NCBI RefSeq assembly: GCF_024721015.1
Contig: NZ_JANAIF010000025.1
Coordinates: 1-54,155 of the forward strand
Direction of reading: 5' to 3'
DNA length: 54,155 nt
Origin: Xenorhabdus bovienii
GTDB taxonomy: Bacteria > Pseudomonadota > Gammaproteobacteria > Enterobacterales > Enterobacteriaceae
Positions 1 to 12,175 of this stretch are shown here, one piece after another. The notes under the pieces were generated by a model that worked only from the letters and a program-made list of their open reading frames with translations, ran no database searches and had not been told where the DNA came from. How positions within the stretch are numbered: position 1 is the stretch's first letter; each line of letters opens with the position of its first letter. The translations under genes were made by a program, and so were the position numbers.

Positions 1-75
1 GGTGGGTCGTGCAGGATTCGAACCTGCGACCAATTGATTAAAAGTCAACTGCTCTACCGACTGAGCTAACGACCC
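1..75 (-). tRNA. lysV: tRNA-Lys (UUU)
   Basis: On the minus strand the sequence folds as a full tRNA: acceptor GGGTCGT, D-arm with GCTCAGTCGGTAGAGC, anticodon loop CTTTTAA with anticodon UUU, and T-loop TTCGAAT. The encoded CCA is cut by the window edge by one base, so the gene is complete except for its last A. It is the last gene of a minus-strand Val-Val-Val-Lys tRNA operon, the arrangement known as valUXY-lysV beside gltX in E. coli. Confidence 0.97.
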
Positions 76-117
76 ATTTTAAATATCAATGTGATACTGC
101 GAAACAATCTGATGAAG

Positions 118-193
118 TGGTGGGCGATACCAGATTCGAACTGATGACCCCCTCCTTGTAAGGGAGATGCTCTACCAACTGAGCTAATCGCCC
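118..193 (-). tRNA. valY: tRNA-Val (UAC), copy nearest tRNA-Lys
   Basis: A 76-nt minus-strand tRNA with acceptor GGGCGAT, anticodon loop CTTACAA (anticodon UAC), T-loop TTCGAAT and encoded CCA. It is identical in sequence to the two valine copies further right and is separated from tRNA-Lys by 42 bases. The gene symbol is assigned by position relative to the E. coli operon. Confidence 0.97.
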
Positions 194-235
194 ACTTCAA
201 TGACTACAACGACATCAATACCACTGATTTATGAT

Positions 236-311
236 TGGTGGGCGATACCAGATTCGAACTGATGACCCCCTCCTTGTAAGGGAGATGCTCTACCAACTGA
301 GCTAATCGCCC
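236..311 (-). tRNA. valX: tRNA-Val (UAC), middle copy
   Basis: A 76-nt minus-strand tRNA with anticodon UAC and encoded CCA, identical to its two neighbours. Spacers of 42 and 47 bases separate the copies, which implies one precursor transcript cut into single tRNAs. Confidence 0.97.
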
Positions 312-358
312 AATCAAAAAATCATTTTTTATCACTACATTTATCACTACGAGAGAGA

Positions 359-434
359 TGGTGGGCGATACCAGATTCGAACTGATGACCCCCTCCTTGT
401 AAGGGAGATGCTCTACCAACTGAGCTAATCGCCC
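359..434 (-). tRNA. valU: tRNA-Val (UAC), promoter-proximal copy
   Basis: A 76-nt minus-strand tRNA with anticodon UAC and encoded CCA; the first gene of the Val-Val-Val-Lys operon. A near-consensus promoter lies immediately upstream (451-478). Confidence 0.97.
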
Positions 435-450
435 GTCGTGATGGAGTCGC

Positions 451-478
451 ATTATAGGGATAGTTCAAGGTGAGTCAA
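451..478 (-). promoter_or_regulatory. Sigma-70 promoter of the Val/Lys tRNA operon
   Basis: On the minus strand a -35 TTGACT (473-478) and a perfect -10 TATAAT (451-456) are separated by 16 bases. A GC-rich discriminator, GCGACTCC, follows the -10, as is typical of stable-RNA promoters under stringent (ppGpp) control. The first tRNA begins about 16 bases downstream of the -10. Confidence 0.88.
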
Positions 479-702
479 CGGTTTTTATTATTAAAATCTT
501 CGTTCGTCGTAAAATTAAACAGAATGAAACAATTATAATCACGTTAGGGTATCATTTAAGCAATAGATATTGGCTTTTCTCAATAACCTACTGTTAACGC
601 CATTGAGGAATTGAAGTGCAGTGATAAAATACCCCCCACTATTGTTACTTTGACCATCCAAAACGTTCTCTAAAAAATGAAACGTAATTAAGGCAATTCC
701 CG

Positions 703-2118
703 ATGAGTAAAATGAAAACCCGTTTTGCACCAAGTCCTACTGGCTATCTCCACGTTGGTGGTGCGCGTACTGCTCTTTATTCCTGGTTATACAGTCGCCA
801 CAACAAAGGTGAATTTGTACTACGAATTGAAGACACCGATCTGGAGCGTTCCACTCAAGAAGCCATCGATGCAATTATGGACGGAATGAACTGGTTAAAT
901 CTGAATTGGGATGAAGGCCCTTATTATCAGACCAAACGTTTCGACCGTTATAACCACGTTATTGATGAAATGCTGGAGCAAGGTACTGCTTACCGCTGCT
1001 ACTGTTCCAAAGAGCATTTGGAACAACTGCGCGAAACCCAGATGGCGAATGGCGAAAAGCCACGTTATGATGGCTGCTGCCGTGATAGCGAGTGCCAGCA
1101 TAGCCATGATGAGCCACACGTTGTGCGTTTCCGCAATCCTCAGGAAGGTTCCGTCATTTTTAATGACAGCATCCGTGGCCCAATTGAGTTCAGCAACCAG
1201 GAGCTGGACGATTTGATCATTCGCCGTACCGACGGAGCGCCAACTTATAACTTCTGTGTTGTGATTGATGACTGGGATATGGAAATCACGCACGTTGTAC
1301 GTGGTGAAGACCACATCAATAACACGCCACGCCAGATTAATATTCTGAAAGCCCTAGGTGCTCCTGTTCCAGAATATGCCCACGTTTCCATGATCCTGGG
1401 TGATGATAGTAAAAAACTGTCCAAGCGTCATGGCGCGGTCAGTGTGATGCAATACCGTGATGATGGCTATCTGCCGGAAGCGCTGTTGAACTATTTGGTT
1501 CGTCTGGGTTGGTCACATGGCGATCAGGAAATTTTCAGCGTTGAAGAAATGGTCAAGCTGTTCAGCCTTGATGCCATCAGCAAATCAGCCAGTGCATTCA
1601 ATACTGAAAAGCTGCAATGGTTGAACCATCACTACATCAATACCCTGCCAGCTGAACAAGTCGCGGTTCATTTGGCATGGCACATTGAGCAGCAGGGTAT
1701 CGATACCCGTACTGGCCCAGAACTAGTTGCTCTGATCAAACTACTGGGTGAGCGCTGCAAAACACTGAAAGAAATGGCAGGATCCTGCCGCTACTTCTAC
1801 GAAGAATTTGCAGAATTTGATGTTGATGCCGCGAAGAAACATCTGCGCCCGGTTGCCCGTCAACCACTGGAAGTTGCGCGTGCGAAACTGGCTGCTATCA
1901 CTGAATGGACACCAGAGAATATCCATCACGCCATTCAAGCAACGGCTGACGAACTGGAAGTAGGCATGGGTAAAGTCGGTATGCCACTGCGTGTCGCGGT
2001 CACCGGTGCCGGCCAATCGCCAAGTGTTGATGTCACTATTCATGCCATCAATCAATCACGTTCATTGTCTCGTATTGATAAAGCATTGACCTATATTGCC
2101 CAGCGTGAAGCGCAATAA
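703..2118 (+). CDS. gltX: Glutamyl-tRNA synthetase
   Basis: This cytoplasmic class I aminoacyl-tRNA synthetase charges tRNA-Glu with glutamate. Its 471 residues equal the E. coli length. The N-terminal [13 protein letters not shown] carries the HIGH-type signature (His17), and KKLSKRHG near residues 237-244 is the KMSKS-type loop. A cysteine cluster (CYCSKEH and CCRDSEC, about residues 98-126) matches the zinc-binding segment of the enterobacterial enzyme. The start ATG follows an AAGG ribosome-binding site at 9 bases. The gene is divergent from the Val/Lys tRNA operon and followed by a hairpin terminator and two tRNA-Ala genes, the same neighbourhood as in E. coli. Confidence 0.98.
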   Translation: MSKMKTRFAPSPTGYLHVGGARTALYSWLYSRHNKGEFVLRIEDTDLERSTQEAIDAIMDGMNWLNLNWDEGPYYQTKRFDRYNHVIDEMLEQGTAYRCYCSKEHLEQLRETQMANGEKPRYDGCCRDSECQHSHDEPHVVRFRNPQEGSVIFNDSIRGPIEFSNQELDDLIIRRTDGAPTYNFCVVIDDWDMEITHVVRGEDHINNTPRQINILKALGAPVPEYAHVSMILGDDSKKLSKRHGAVSVMQYRDDGYLPEALLNYLVRLGWSHGDQEIFSVEEMVKLFSLDAISKSASAFNTEKLQWLNHHYINTLPAEQVAVHLAWHIEQQGIDTRTGPELVALIKLLGERCKTLKEMAGSCRYFYEEFAEFDVDAAKKHLRPVARQPLEVARAKLAAITEWTPENIHHAIQATADELEVGMGKVGMPLRVAVTGAGQSPSVDVTIHAINQSRSLSRIDKALTYIAQREAQ

Positions 2119-2162
2119 AACAGCACCGTAAATCGTCATTTATCTAAATGACAAAAAATAAT

Positions 2163-2197
2163 AAAGGCACTCAATTTATTGCAGTGCCTTTATTTTT
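2163..2197 (+). terminator. Terminator after gltX
   Basis: A 9-bp stem, AAAGGCACT pairing with AGTGCCTTT around an 11-base loop, is followed by a T-rich run. It lies 45 bases beyond the gltX stop codon and ahead of the separate tRNA-Ala promoter. Confidence 0.85.
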
Positions 2198-2260
2198 TAC
2201 TATCGCAGACGAATATTGATGACTTTTTCAGCACTTACGCAGAGAATATTAATGAATTCG

Positions 2261-2289
2261 TTGACAGAATTCTCTGGGTTTCATATTAT
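2261..2289 (+). promoter_or_regulatory. Promoter of the tRNA-Ala pair
   Basis: A consensus -35 TTGACA (2261-2266) and a -10 TATTAT (2284-2289) are spaced by exactly 17 bases. A GC-rich discriminator (GCGCCCC) follows, typical of stringently controlled stable-RNA promoters. tRNA-Ala starts 28 bases after the -10. Confidence 0.88.
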
Positions 2290-2316
2290 GCGCCCCGTTC
2301 CACAGGATTTTGATTT

Positions 2317-2392
<76 letters not shown>

Positions 2393-2461
2393 AATACTTA
2401 TCCTTTTCGTAATGAAACACGATAATCAATACTTGGAATTCAAAACCTGAACCACATTTGT

Positions 2462-2537
<76 letters not shown>

Positions 2538-2545
2538 AAATTTTG

Positions 2546-2578
2546 AATCCCTGAAGACGCAAGTTTTCAGGGATTTTT
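2546..2578 (+). terminator. Terminator of the tRNA-Ala operon
   Basis: A perfect 10-bp stem, AATCCCTGAA pairing with TTCAGGGATT around a 10-base loop, ends in a run of five T. It closes the alaX-alaW transcript. Confidence 0.88.
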
Positions 2579-2665
2579 CTTATGTGCTTATCTCTGGCGT
2601 GTTTATCTCTGCTTGTTATTGTACTGTATGTTTGAGAAGGACAAATGCCGGAGACAAAGAGTGTT

Positions 2666-2887
2666 TTAGTCACAATTTTTCAATGGCTTGACCAACGAAT
2701 CCAACCCTTCAATTTTGATGGCAAAAGTCATCTCCATTAACGCCCCAAGTTTGCCTTGTGGAAACTCTCCCTTACGGGCAAACCAGAGTAAATATTCTTC
2801 TGGGAGGTCTATCAGCATCCGCCCCTTATATTTTCCGAACGGCATGGCCGTGTTGGCAATCTCCAGTAAATTTTCTTTATTCATCAT
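2666..2887 (-). CDS. ypeB: DUF3820 family protein, YpeB-like
   Basis: A small cytoplasmic protein of about 74 residues whose sequence (MPFGKYKGRMLIDLPEEYLL, then WFARKGEFPQGKLG) is that of the DUF3820 family; the E. coli member YpeB lies in the same gltX-ligA neighbourhood. Its function is not established. The open frame extends upstream to 2947, but those residues would be encoded across the nupC terminator and resemble nothing. The start at 2887 (or the adjacent ATG at 2884) is chosen because an AAGG ribosome-binding site sits 5 to 8 bases ahead of it. Confidence 0.88.
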   Translation of the reverse strand: MMNKENLLEIANTAMPFGKYKGRMLIDLPEEYLLWFARKGEFPQGKLGALMEMTFAIKIEGLDSLVKPLKNCD

Positions 2888-2925
2888 GTCAGCCTTTTTA
2901 TAAAGATAGCTCGATATAGATATAA

Positions 2926-2958
2926 AAGAAAAAGTGGCATCTGCCAAGACGCCACTTT
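2926..2958 (-). terminator. Terminator after nupC
   Basis: On the minus strand AAAGTGGC pairs with GCCACTTT around a 12-base loop and is followed by a T-rich run (TTTTTCTTTT). It lies 46 bases beyond the nupC stop and just upstream of ypeB. Confidence 0.8.
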
Positions 2959-3004
2959 CTATTATCGCATGTGGATGCGAATCAAACTCAATCTACTGAG
3001 TCGA

Positions 3005-4195
3005 TTACATGCTTAACACCAACCCTGTAATTGCCGCAGATAAGAAGCTTACCAGCGTTGAACCGAACAGCAATTTCAGACCAAAACGTGCAACAGTATT
3101 CCCTTGTTTCTCATTCAGGCCTTTAATAGCTCCAGCCACAATCCCAATTGAGGAGAAGTTTGCAAAGGAAACCAAGAATACTGACAGAATACCTTTTGAA
3201 CGTTCGCTCAATTGTGCTGCAATATCTTGCAGACCCTGCATTGCGACGAATTCATTGGAAACGAGTTTAGTTGCCATAATGCTGCCTACTTTAAAGGCTT
3301 CATCGCTAGGAATACCGATGATCCATGCCAATGGATAGAATACATATCCCAGACATTCTTGGAAGGAGATACCAAATATCATGTCAAAAATCGCATTGAT
3401 AGCCGCAATCAATGCGATAAAACCAATCAGCATGGCCGTTACGATTAAAGCTATCTTGAAACCCGCCAGAATATATTCGCCCAGCATTTCAAAGAAACTT
3501 TGCCCTTCGTGCAGGTTGTTCATTTGGATATCCCCTTCGCTCTCGACAGAGTAAGGGTTGATCAGTGACAGAACGATAAAGGTACTGAACATGTTAAGTA
3601 CCAGTGCAGCGACTACGTATTTTGCATCCAGCATCGTCATGTAAGCGCCTACGATAGACATAGAAACCGTAGACATTGCCGTCGCCGCCATCGTGTACAT
3701 GCGACGCTCAGACATCTTATCCAGTACATCTTTATAAGCGACGAAGTTTTCTGACTGCCCCAGAATCAATGAGCTAACCGCATTGAAAGACTCCAGTTTG
3801 CCCATGCCATTCACTTTGGACAACACAGTACCAATCACACGAATGATAATTGGCAGCACTTTAATATGTTGCAGGATACCAATCAGAGCAGAAATGAAAA
3901 TAATCGGGCAAAGGACATTCAAGAAAAAGAAGGCCAGTTTCGCTTCTATCATACCGCCGAAGATAAAGCGGGTTCCTTCCGCTGCATAAGACAACAAGTG
4001 GACAAAAAGGTTATCAAACCCTTTGACAAACCCTAACCCAACATCAGAATTCAGGAAAAACCACGCCAGAACGAGTTCAATAACAAGCAACTGAATGATA
4101 TAGCGAACCCGTATGTCTTTTCGGTTATTACTCGCAAAAATCGCCAGACCGCCAATAACAACTAGAGCAAGGATAAAATGAAAAATATGAGACAT
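3005..4195 (-). CDS. nupC: Nucleoside:proton symporter NupC
   Basis: An inner-membrane concentrative nucleoside transporter that imports nucleosides with protons. The 396 residues match the E. coli length of about 400 and hold many hydrophobic helices. Family hallmarks include [34 protein letters not shown] and [12 protein letters not shown]. The frame opens 10 codons earlier, but the ATG at 4195 ([11 protein letters not shown]) aligns with the family N-terminus and follows a GGAG ribosome-binding site at 8 bases. It is monocistronic, with its own terminator and an upstream CRP-type site, which fits the known cAMP-CRP control of nupC in E. coli. Confidence 0.96.
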   Translation of the reverse strand: MSHIFHFILALVVIGGLAIFASNNRKDIRVRYIIQLLVIELVLAWFFLNSDVGLGFVKGFDNLFVHLLSYAAEGTRFIFGGMIEAKLAFFFLNVLCPIIFISALIGILQHIKVLPIIIRVIGTVLSKVNGMGKLESFNAVSSLILGQSENFVAYKDVLDKMSERRMYTMAATAMSTVSMSIVGAYMTMLDAKYVVAALVLNMFSTFIVLSLINPYSVESEGDIQMNNLHEGQSFFEMLGEYILAGFKIALIVTAMLIGFIALIAAINAIFDMIFGISFQECLGYVFYPLAWIIGIPSDEAFKVGSIMATKLVSNEFVAMQGLQDIAAQLSERSKGILSVFLVSFANFSSIGIVAGAIKGLNEKQGNTVARFGLKLLFGSTLVSFLSAAITGLVLSM

Positions 4196-4263
4196 AAAAA
4201 GAACTCCAGACATGACGAAGTACAAATTTATAATTGCATTTTATGTAATGCATAATAGTAAAT

Positions 4264-4279
4264 TGTGATTATTATCACA
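4264..4279. promoter_or_regulatory. CRP-cAMP binding site upstream of nupC
   Basis: TGTGATTATTATCACA is a TGTGA-N6-TCACA match to the CRP consensus. Its centre at 4271.5 lies about 41 bases ahead of the start implied by a candidate minus-strand -10 TAAAAT (4238-4243), the class II activator position. E. coli nupC is activated by CRP and repressed by CytR; a CytR contribution cannot be read from the sequence. Confidence 0.8.
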
Positions 4280-4379
4280 ATAATTCACTATGTAAACGGA
4301 AATAAATTCCCATTTAGCAAACTCGCTCACACTTTAGTCAGGAACGTGTTGGCTGCAATTTGAAGTCTATTGGGTATAT

Positions 4380-6404
<2,025 letters not shown>

Positions 6405-6416
6405 TCACCAGACATG

Positions 6417-6439
6417 AAAAACCCCCGGCTAGCGGGGGC
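6417..6439 (-). terminator. Terminator between zipA and ligA
   Basis: On the minus strand CCCCCG pairs with CGGGGG around a 5-base loop and is followed by TTTTT. It sits in the 61-base zipA-ligA gap, so ligA expression needs read-through or its own promoter. Confidence 0.82.
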
Positions 6440-6459
6440 TTGGTACTAAAAAAGAAGAT

Positions 6460-7389
6460 TTATTCGCAGGCATTGAGCGTATTGCGAATACGCGCCTTAT
6501 AGCGTTCGATCATTTGTGGCGTGAGCATTTTTCGCTCACCATCCAACACAACGCCACCCACATCAGAAGCAATCCGCTGTGCTGCCTGCAACATCAGTTT
6601 AAAGTTCTGATTAGCATCACCATATGATGGCACAAGCATAAACATGGAAATTCCAGGGGTGCTGAAATCGTCCATGAGTTCTGGATTGAACGAGCCTGGT
6701 TTTACCATATTAGCCAGACTGAACAGCACCGCTCCACTGCCCGCCGGGTTCAAATGACGATGAAAGATATTCATATCACCAAACCGGAAGCCAGATTGCA
6801 AAATGCTTTGAAGCAGTGCTTCGCCATCAAGCTCCTGACCATGATGGGCAGAGACATGTAATACCAGCACTGTTTCTTTTTTGACTTGCTCAACTTCGCC
6901 CACAGTTTCATTTTCCAATACGTTCAGCTGTTCTTCCACAACTGCCGTATTGACAACCGATTCTGCTGCCTCAGCACTCTGCTCAGTAGACTCAAATAAG
7001 CTAAGCTGTGGCTCTTCCTGATATTTCTCAACGGTTTTTACTTTTGCCCCTGGTGCTCCAGGTTGCTGATTTGAAAGCAAAGGATCAAAAACCTCATCAA
7101 GCGCTACCGCTGATAACTCAGGTGCAGAGCGTTTAATAACAGGCTCTTCGCGATGTTCATTACGAGGCTTGACTGACTCTTGAACATACGATTTTGACGA
7201 ATTATCAAACAGTTCATCGCCATCATTATCGTCGAGCTCTTCCTGACGCTCCTGTTTATGACGTTTAACTGGGCGATCACGAAAGAGTGACGAACGCTCT
7301 TTGCAGCTGGTCCACAACCCATGTAATAGCAAAGCTATTATGGCTATCGCACCAACAACGATTAATATCAGACGCAAATCCTGCATCAT
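6460..7389 (-). CDS. zipA: Cell division protein ZipA
   Basis: ZipA is an inner-membrane protein that tethers FtsZ to the membrane at the division site. The N-terminal segment ([20 protein letters not shown]) is the single membrane helix, followed by a basic stretch, a long acidic and glutamine-rich linker (about residues 45-165) and the C-terminal FtsZ-binding domain ([16 protein letters not shown], then [11 protein letters not shown], about residues 178-305). The length of 309 compares with 328 in E. coli; the difference lies in the variable linker, which is acidic here rather than proline/glutamine-rich. It is divergent from cysZ, as in E. coli. Confidence 0.97.
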   Translation of the reverse strand: MMQDLRLILIVVGAIAIIALLLHGLWTSCKERSSLFRDRPVKRHKQERQEELDDNDGDELFDNSSKSYVQESVKPRNEHREEPVIKRSAPELSAVALDEVFDPLLSNQQPGAPGAKVKTVEKYQEEPQLSLFESTEQSAEAAESVVNTAVVEEQLNVLENETVGEVEQVKKETVLVLHVSAHHGQELDGEALLQSILQSGFRFGDMNIFHRHLNPAGSGAVLFSLANMVKPGSFNPELMDDFSTPGISMFMLVPSYGDANQNFKLMLQAAQRIASDVGGVVLDGERKMLTPQMIERYKARIRNTLNACE

Positions 7390-7608
7390 TGCTATCTCTG
7401 TTGTTTAAATTAATTGCCACCACGGCGGAATATTCTTTAGATAAGAGTATTTGTCAAATAGCACAAGTGCAAGTCTCTACATACTTTTCTTACCATAAAG
7501 GAGATATACCCTGTTTTTTCGGATATTTTTTACACACAAAACTACTGGTCAGTAGAAAATCCTGCCTATATCATACCGTCTCAATCATCTAGGAGAGAAT
7601 AAGAAAAT

Positions 7609-8364
7609 ATGACGAATTCGACAAAACTGCCAAAACATTTGAGCGGGTTTCATTATATTGCACAAGGTTGGCATCTGATAACCCGCCCCGGCATCAAGAG
7701 ATTCGTTTTATTACCCTTACTGGCCAATATCTTATTGCTGGGTGGTTCATTCTGGTGGTTGTACCATAAACTGGATGGCTGGATACTATGGGCGCTCGAT
7801 AAAATACCAGATTGGATGCAATGGCTGAGTTATTTGCTGTGGCCACTGGCTGTCGTCTCGATTTTGCTGATTTTTACCTATTTTTTCAGCATGCTGGCTA
7901 ATTTTATTGCTTCACCATTCAATGGATTACTGGCCGAAAAATTGGAAGCTGAATTAACTGGCATTCCAGCGCCGAACACTAGCATGGTCGATTTGATAAA
8001 AGATACGTCCCGTATTTTAAAACGCGAGGTAGTAAAGATCCTCTACTATATTCCGCGTGCGCTCGTACTGCTGTTGCTATATTTCATTCCAGGTATTGGT
8101 CAAACCATCGCTCCTGTCCTCTGGTTTATTTTCAGTGCCTGGATGTTGGCTATCCAATACTGCGATTATCCGTTTGATAATCACAAAGTTAGTTTTTCTA
8201 CTATGCGCAGTACCCTGCGACAAAACAAAATTGACAATCTTCAATTTGGTGCAGCCGTTAGTGTATTGACCATAATCCCGGTAGTAAACCTGTTCATTAT
8301 GCCCGTTGCAGTCTGTGGAGCTACAGCCATGTGGGTTGACCGCTATCGTGCTCAACACGCTTGA
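7609..8364 (+). CDS. cysZ: Sulfate transporter CysZ
   Basis: CysZ is an inner-membrane protein that takes up sulfate for cysteine synthesis. The 251 residues (253 in E. coli) contain several hydrophobic segments (for example [20 protein letters not shown] and [20 protein letters not shown]) and the family stretches [15 protein letters not shown] and [13 protein letters not shown]. An AGGAG ribosome-binding site lies upstream of the ATG at a somewhat long spacing. The gene is followed by a terminator and then cysK, keeping the E. coli zipA-cysZ-cysK order. Confidence 0.95.
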   Translation: MTNSTKLPKHLSGFHYIAQGWHLITRPGIKRFVLLPLLANILLLGGSFWWLYHKLDGWILWALDKIPDWMQWLSYLLWPLAVVSILLIFTYFFSMLANFIASPFNGLLAEKLEAELTGIPAPNTSMVDLIKDTSRILKREVVKILYYIPRALVLLLLYFIPGIGQTIAPVLWFIFSAWMLAIQYCDYPFDNHKVSFSTMRSTLRQNKIDNLQFGAAVSVLTIIPVVNLFIMPVAVCGATAMWVDRYRAQHA

Positions 8365-8414
8365 CACCATAACGCATCCCATTAAACCACTTTTTCCTTT
8401 TTAAATAACACCAT

Positions 8415-8446
8415 GCCCTGATGTATCAAAAATACACCGGGGTTTT
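8415..8446 (+). terminator. Terminator after cysZ
   Basis: A hairpin with arms CCCTGATGTAT and ATACACCGGGG (one mismatch, CAAAA loop) is followed by TTTTGT. It separates cysZ from cysK. Confidence 0.75.
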
Positions 8447-8672
8447 GTGTTAGCCATTACCTTTAATTAACTGTAACCATCACGGCGCAGAAATAACTAT
8501 ATAAAATCATAAATGGCGGAATAGTTATTCTTATCATAAACAAAGTAAATAATATAAAAAATCAACGAATATTCTTTTATATAATAAGAATAGACTTAAA
8601 CTCTATTTCCATAAATAAGATGTTAGCGTATGGTTATCCGATGTTTAAGGGTATTTAAGGGGCAATCGAATA
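8447..8672 (+). promoter_or_regulatory. cysK upstream region with an AT-rich dyad
   Basis: This 226-base stretch holds no gene. Its right half is very AT-rich, and an imperfect palindrome at 8571-8591 has arms ATTCTT and AAGAAT flanking TTATATAAT. E. coli cysK is activated by CysB just upstream of its promoter, so the dyad could belong to a CysB operator or the core promoter, but no strong match to a CysB site can be claimed by eye. Confidence 0.35.
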
Positions 8673-9626
8673 ATGAGCAAAATTTATGAAGACAATTCGT
8701 TGACTATTGGTCACACTCCACTCGTACGTTTAAAACATTTTGGTAATGGCCGCATTCTGGCAAAGATAGAATCCCGCAATCCAAGTTTCAGCGTGAAATG
8801 CCGAATCGGTGCCAACATGATTTGGGACGCTGAAAAACGTGGCATCCTGACCAAAGATAAAGAACTTATTGAACCAACCAGTGGCAACACCGGTATTGCT
8901 CTTGCTTACGTTGCGGCTGCCCGTGGCTATAAGCTGACCCTTACTATGCCTGAAACCATGAGTCTTGAGCGCCGCAAGCTGCTGAAAGCGCTGGGAGCCA
9001 GTCTGGTGCTGACCGAAGGCGCGAAAGGCATGAAAGGTGCCATTGATAAAGCTGACGAAATCCGTGATAGCGATCCAGACCGTTATATTCTCCTACAACA
9101 ATTCAGTAATCCGGCGAACCCTGAAATTCATGAAAAAACCACAGGCCCAGAAATCTGGGAAGCTACCGATGGCGATATCGGTGCTTTCGTTGCAGGCGTA
9201 GGGACTGGAGGCACAATCACAGGGGTTGCTCGTTACCTGAAAAATACACAAGCCGCACAAGTCACTATCGTTGCTGTAGAGCCAGAAGATTCTCCTGTGA
9301 TCGGCCAGAAACTTGCTGGTGAAGAACTTAAGCCTGGCCCACACAAGATACAGGGAATTGGGGCTGGTTTCATCCCTGATAACTTGGATTTAACATTAGT
9401 TGACCGTGTGTTTAAAGTCAGTAATGAAGAAGCCATTAAAACAGCGAGAGAACTCGCTGAAAAAGAAGGAATTCTTGCTGGAATTTCCTCAGGAGCCGCT
9501 GTCGCTGCCGCCGTCAGGTTATCTCAGGAAGACGAATATAAAGATAAAAATATCGTGGTTATTTTGCCTTCTTCGGCTGAACGTTATCTCAGTACCGCCC
9601 TGTTTGCCGACTTAGCCAATGATTAA
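8673..9626 (+). CDS. cysK: Cysteine synthase A (O-acetylserine sulfhydrylase A)
   Basis: CysK makes L-cysteine from O-acetylserine and sulfide using pyridoxal phosphate (PLP). The PLP lysine is Lys42 in NPSFSVKCR; the substrate loop [12 protein letters not shown] and the phosphate-binding [10 protein letters not shown] follow. The 317 residues compare with 323 in E. coli. An AAGGGG ribosome-binding site precedes the ATG. A strong terminator separates it from ptsH, so it is transcribed alone, as expected for a CysB-regulated gene. Confidence 0.97.
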   Translation: MSKIYEDNSLTIGHTPLVRLKHFGNGRILAKIESRNPSFSVKCRIGANMIWDAEKRGILTKDKELIEPTSGNTGIALAYVAAARGYKLTLTMPETMSLERRKLLKALGASLVLTEGAKGMKGAIDKADEIRDSDPDRYILLQQFSNPANPEIHEKTTGPEIWEATDGDIGAFVAGVGTGGTITGVARYLKNTQAAQVTIVAVEPEDSPVIGQKLAGEELKPGPHKIQGIGAGFIPDNLDLTLVDRVFKVSNEEAIKTARELAEKEGILAGISSGAAVAAAVRLSQEDEYKDKNIVVILPSSAERYLSTALFADLAND

Positions 9627-9658
9627 AAATCACTCTGACTTTTTTCAATTTCATTGAC

Positions 9659-9685
9659 AAAAAAGCACCTTAAGGGTGCTTTTTT
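9659..9685 (+). terminator. Terminator after cysK
   Basis: AAAAGCACC pairs with GGGTGCTTTT around a short TTAA loop and ends in a run of six T. The A- and T-runs at both ends would let it work in either direction. Confidence 0.9.
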
Positions 9686-10008
9686 GTGCATCAGATCAAA
9701 GTTTAAAACTTTCCTAGATGATTTATTCAAGTAGCTTTAGTATTTAACCAGTAATTATTTTGATGCACGAAATTAATCGCTGAGCCAGAATGAAAAGCAC
9801 CATCCAATTCAACAAATACTCGGATAGTGTGTATTAACATAAAACCAACAATTGAATGCATCGAGTGTGTTAATTTTTTGATAATGCCTAAATACACCTT
9901 ATTTCATTATCAATTTAACGGTTGTACAAGCCAAAGCGGGTTCAGCTACACTAGCTTTAGAATTTTCTAGGGCTTATCAACGAATATTTAAGTTATTGAG
10001 GAAATACT
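9686..10008 (+). promoter_or_regulatory. ptsH leader and promoter region
   Basis: No gene is visible in these 323 bases. A candidate promoter has TTGTAC (9922-9927) and TACACT (9947-9952), but the spacing of 19 is long. A GAGGAA ribosome-binding site lies just before ptsH. E. coli ptsH has CRP-dependent promoters; no convincing TGTGA-N6-TCACA site is seen here. Confidence 0.35.
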
Positions 10009-10266
10009 ATGTTCCAGCAAGAAGTCACTATTACTGCACCAAATGGCCTCCATACTCGCCCTGCTGCGCAGTTCGTCAAAGAAGCAAAAGGTTTCTCTTC
10101 TGACATCACTCTTACTTCTGGTGGCAAATCTGCCAGTGCGAAAAGCCTGTTTAAGCTGCAAACGCTGGGACTGACTCAAGGTACTGCTGTAACAATTTCC
10201 GCTGACGGCGAAGATGAACAGCATGCTGTTGAACATTTAGTTAAGCTGATGGGTGAATTGGAATAA
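10009..10266 (+). CDS. ptsH: Phosphocarrier protein HPr
   Basis: HPr passes phosphate from Enzyme I to the sugar-specific EIIA proteins of the phosphotransferase system. Its 85 residues equal the family length. The active His15 lies in NGLHTRPAA, and Ser46, the regulatory serine position of the family, is in SAKSLF. It is the first gene of ptsH-ptsI-crr. The gap to ptsI is 133 bases, compared with about 45 in E. coli, and holds a perfect hairpin. Confidence 0.97.
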   Translation: MFQQEVTITAPNGLHTRPAAQFVKEAKGFSSDITLTSGGKSASAKSLFKLQTLGLTQGTAVTISADGEDEQHAVEHLVKLMGELE

Positions 10267-10310
10267 TTGCCCGCTTAATAAAGCCAATTTGTTTCATTTC
10301 ACCGAGTTCC

Positions 10311-10337
10311 ATCCCCAGATAAATAAAATCTGGGGAT
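10311..10337 (+). repeat. Perfect intergenic hairpin between ptsH and ptsI
   Basis: ATCCCCAGAT and ATCTGGGGAT form a perfect 10-bp stem around the loop AAATAAA. The sequence after it (ATTTAGAG) is not U-rich, so a simple terminator is unlikely. It could stabilise the 3' end of the ptsH message after cleavage, or lower expression of ptsI relative to ptsH. Confidence 0.7.
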
Positions 10338-10399
10338 ATTTAGAGCCTCCCCCTTGAAGGCTTAATGGAAGGTAATCACCCGCAGTAAGGTCATATAGT

Positions 10400-12127
10400 A
10401 TGATTTCAGGCATCTTAGTATCACCAGGCATTGCTTTCGGCAAGGCATTATTGCTGAAAGAAGACCCCATCATTATCAATCAGAAAAAAATTACTACAGA
10501 ACAAACCGAACAAGAAATTTCCCGTTTTAAACAGGGTCGAGACAAATCTTCCGTACAGTTAGAAATAATTAGAAAAACAGCCGAAAAAAATCTGGGTGCA
10601 GAAAAGGCTGAGATCTTCGAAGGCCATATCATGTTGCTGGAAGACGAAGAGCTGGAACAGGAAATTGTTACCCTGATTAAGAAAAATCTGGCAACAGCAG
10701 ATGCCGCTGTTTATTCCGTTATTGAAGATCAGGCCAAAGCACTGGAAGAACTAGATGATGAATATTTGAAAGAGCGTGCGGCCGATGTTCGCGATATTGG
10801 TAAACGCCTGCTGAAAAATATTCTGGGTATGCCGATTATCGATTTAGGCACTATTGAAGAAGAAGCTATCCTCATTGCCAATGACTTAACTCCATCGGAA
10901 ACCGCCCAACTCAATCTGGATAAAGTGCTGGGTTTCATCACTGATTTGGGTGGCCGAACATCCCATACCTCGATTATGGCTCGCTCTCTGGAATTACCCG
11001 CAATCGTCGGTACTACCAACGCAACAACTCAAATCAAAAATGGCAGTTACCTGATTCTGGATGCGGTTAATAACCAGATTTATGTGAACCCGTCTAATGC
11101 CGAAATCGATCAACTGAAAAAGGCAAAAAACGAGTATCTGTCAGAAAAAACAGAACTGGCAAAACTGAAAGATTTACCTGCTATTACACTGGATGGCCAT
11201 CAAGTTGAAGTTTGTGCCAATATCGGTACAGTTCGTGATGTCATGGGTGCAGAGCGCAACGGCGCCGAAGGTGTAGGCCTATACCGCACCGAATTCCTGT
11301 TTATGGATCGCGATACGCTGCCTACTGAAGACGAGCAGTTTGAGGCATATAAAGCGGTTGCAGAAGCCGTTGGCAACCAAGCCATCATTATCCGTACTAT
11401 GGATATCGGCGGTGATAAAGATTTGCCTTACATGAACCTGCCAAAAGAAGAGAACCCATTCCTTGGCTGGCGTGCAATTCGGATTTGCCTTGATCGTAAA
11501 GAAATCTTACATTCTCAATTGCGTGCTATCCTGCGAGCCTCTGCATTTGGTAAACTCCGCGTTATGTTCCCAATGATTATTTCAGTTGAGGAAATTAGGG
11601 AGCTAAAAGCAGAACTGGCGTTGCTCAAAAACCAGTTACGTGATGAAAACAAAGCATTTGATGAATCTATTGAAGTCGGCATCATGGTGGAAACACCCGC
11701 TGCTGCAACCATTGCTCATCATCTTGCAAAAGAAGTTGACTTTTTTAGTATTGGGACAAACGATCTAACTCAGTATACTCTTGCGGTAGACCGTGGTAAT
11801 AAGCTGATTTCTCATCTTTATAACCCAATGTCACCAGCGGTGTTAAGCCTCATCAAACAGGTTATTGATGCCTCACACGCAGAAGGTAAATGGACGGGCA
11901 TGTGTGGAGAGCTAGCGGGTGATGAACGCGCTACGCTGTTGCTTTTAGGCATGGGATTGGATGAGTTCAGCATGAGCGCGATATCAATCCCGGGCATCAA
12001 GAAAATCATTCGTAATACTAATTACGATGATGCGAAAGCGCTGGCAGAGCAAGCCTTATCTCAGCCGACTGCACAGGAATTGATGGATTTGGTTGACACC
12101 TTTACCAGAGAAAAAACACTCTGCTAG
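10400..12127 (+). CDS. ptsI: Phosphoenolpyruvate-protein phosphotransferase (Enzyme I)
   Basis: Enzyme I takes phosphate from phosphoenolpyruvate and passes it to HPr. The phosphorylated His189 sits in [14 protein letters not shown]. The C-terminal PEP-binding barrel carries [46 protein letters not shown] and CGELAGD. The 575 residues match E. coli. The first codons ([19 protein letters not shown]) agree with the family start. It is followed after 48 bases by crr in the same operon. Confidence 0.98.
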   Translation: MISGILVSPGIAFGKALLLKEDPIIINQKKITTEQTEQEISRFKQGRDKSSVQLEIIRKTAEKNLGAEKAEIFEGHIMLLEDEELEQEIVTLIKKNLATADAAVYSVIEDQAKALEELDDEYLKERAADVRDIGKRLLKNILGMPIIDLGTIEEEAILIANDLTPSETAQLNLDKVLGFITDLGGRTSHTSIMARSLELPAIVGTTNATTQIKNGSYLILDAVNNQIYVNPSNAEIDQLKKAKNEYLSEKTELAKLKDLPAITLDGHQVEVCANIGTVRDVMGAERNGAEGVGLYRTEFLFMDRDTLPTEDEQFEAYKAVAEAVGNQAIIIRTMDIGGDKDLPYMNLPKEENPFLGWRAIRICLDRKEILHSQLRAILRASAFGKLRVMFPMIISVEEIRELKAELALLKNQLRDENKAFDESIEVGIMVETPAAATIAHHLAKEVDFFSIGTNDLTQYTLAVDRGNKLISHLYNPMSPAVLSLIKQVIDASHAEGKWTGMCGELAGDERATLLLLGMGLDEFSMSAISIPGIKKIIRNTNYDDAKALAEQALSQPTAQELMDLVDTFTREKTLC

Positions 12128-12175
12128 CTACGTCAGCCAAAACACGGTCCCATTAAAACAATTAGGAGAAGATTC

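Noticed and set aside
204..452. Open frame of 82 codons across the valine tRNA genes, with an internal repeat
   Set aside because: The repeat is the tRNA sequence itself read in one frame; all bases are explained by tRNA genes.
895..1314. 139-codon minus-strand frame inside gltX
   Set aside because: Antisense shadow of the well-supported gltX coding sequence.
9686..10008. CRP site for ptsH
   Set aside because: Partial TGTG half-sites occur, but no convincing TGTGA-N6-TCACA arrangement.
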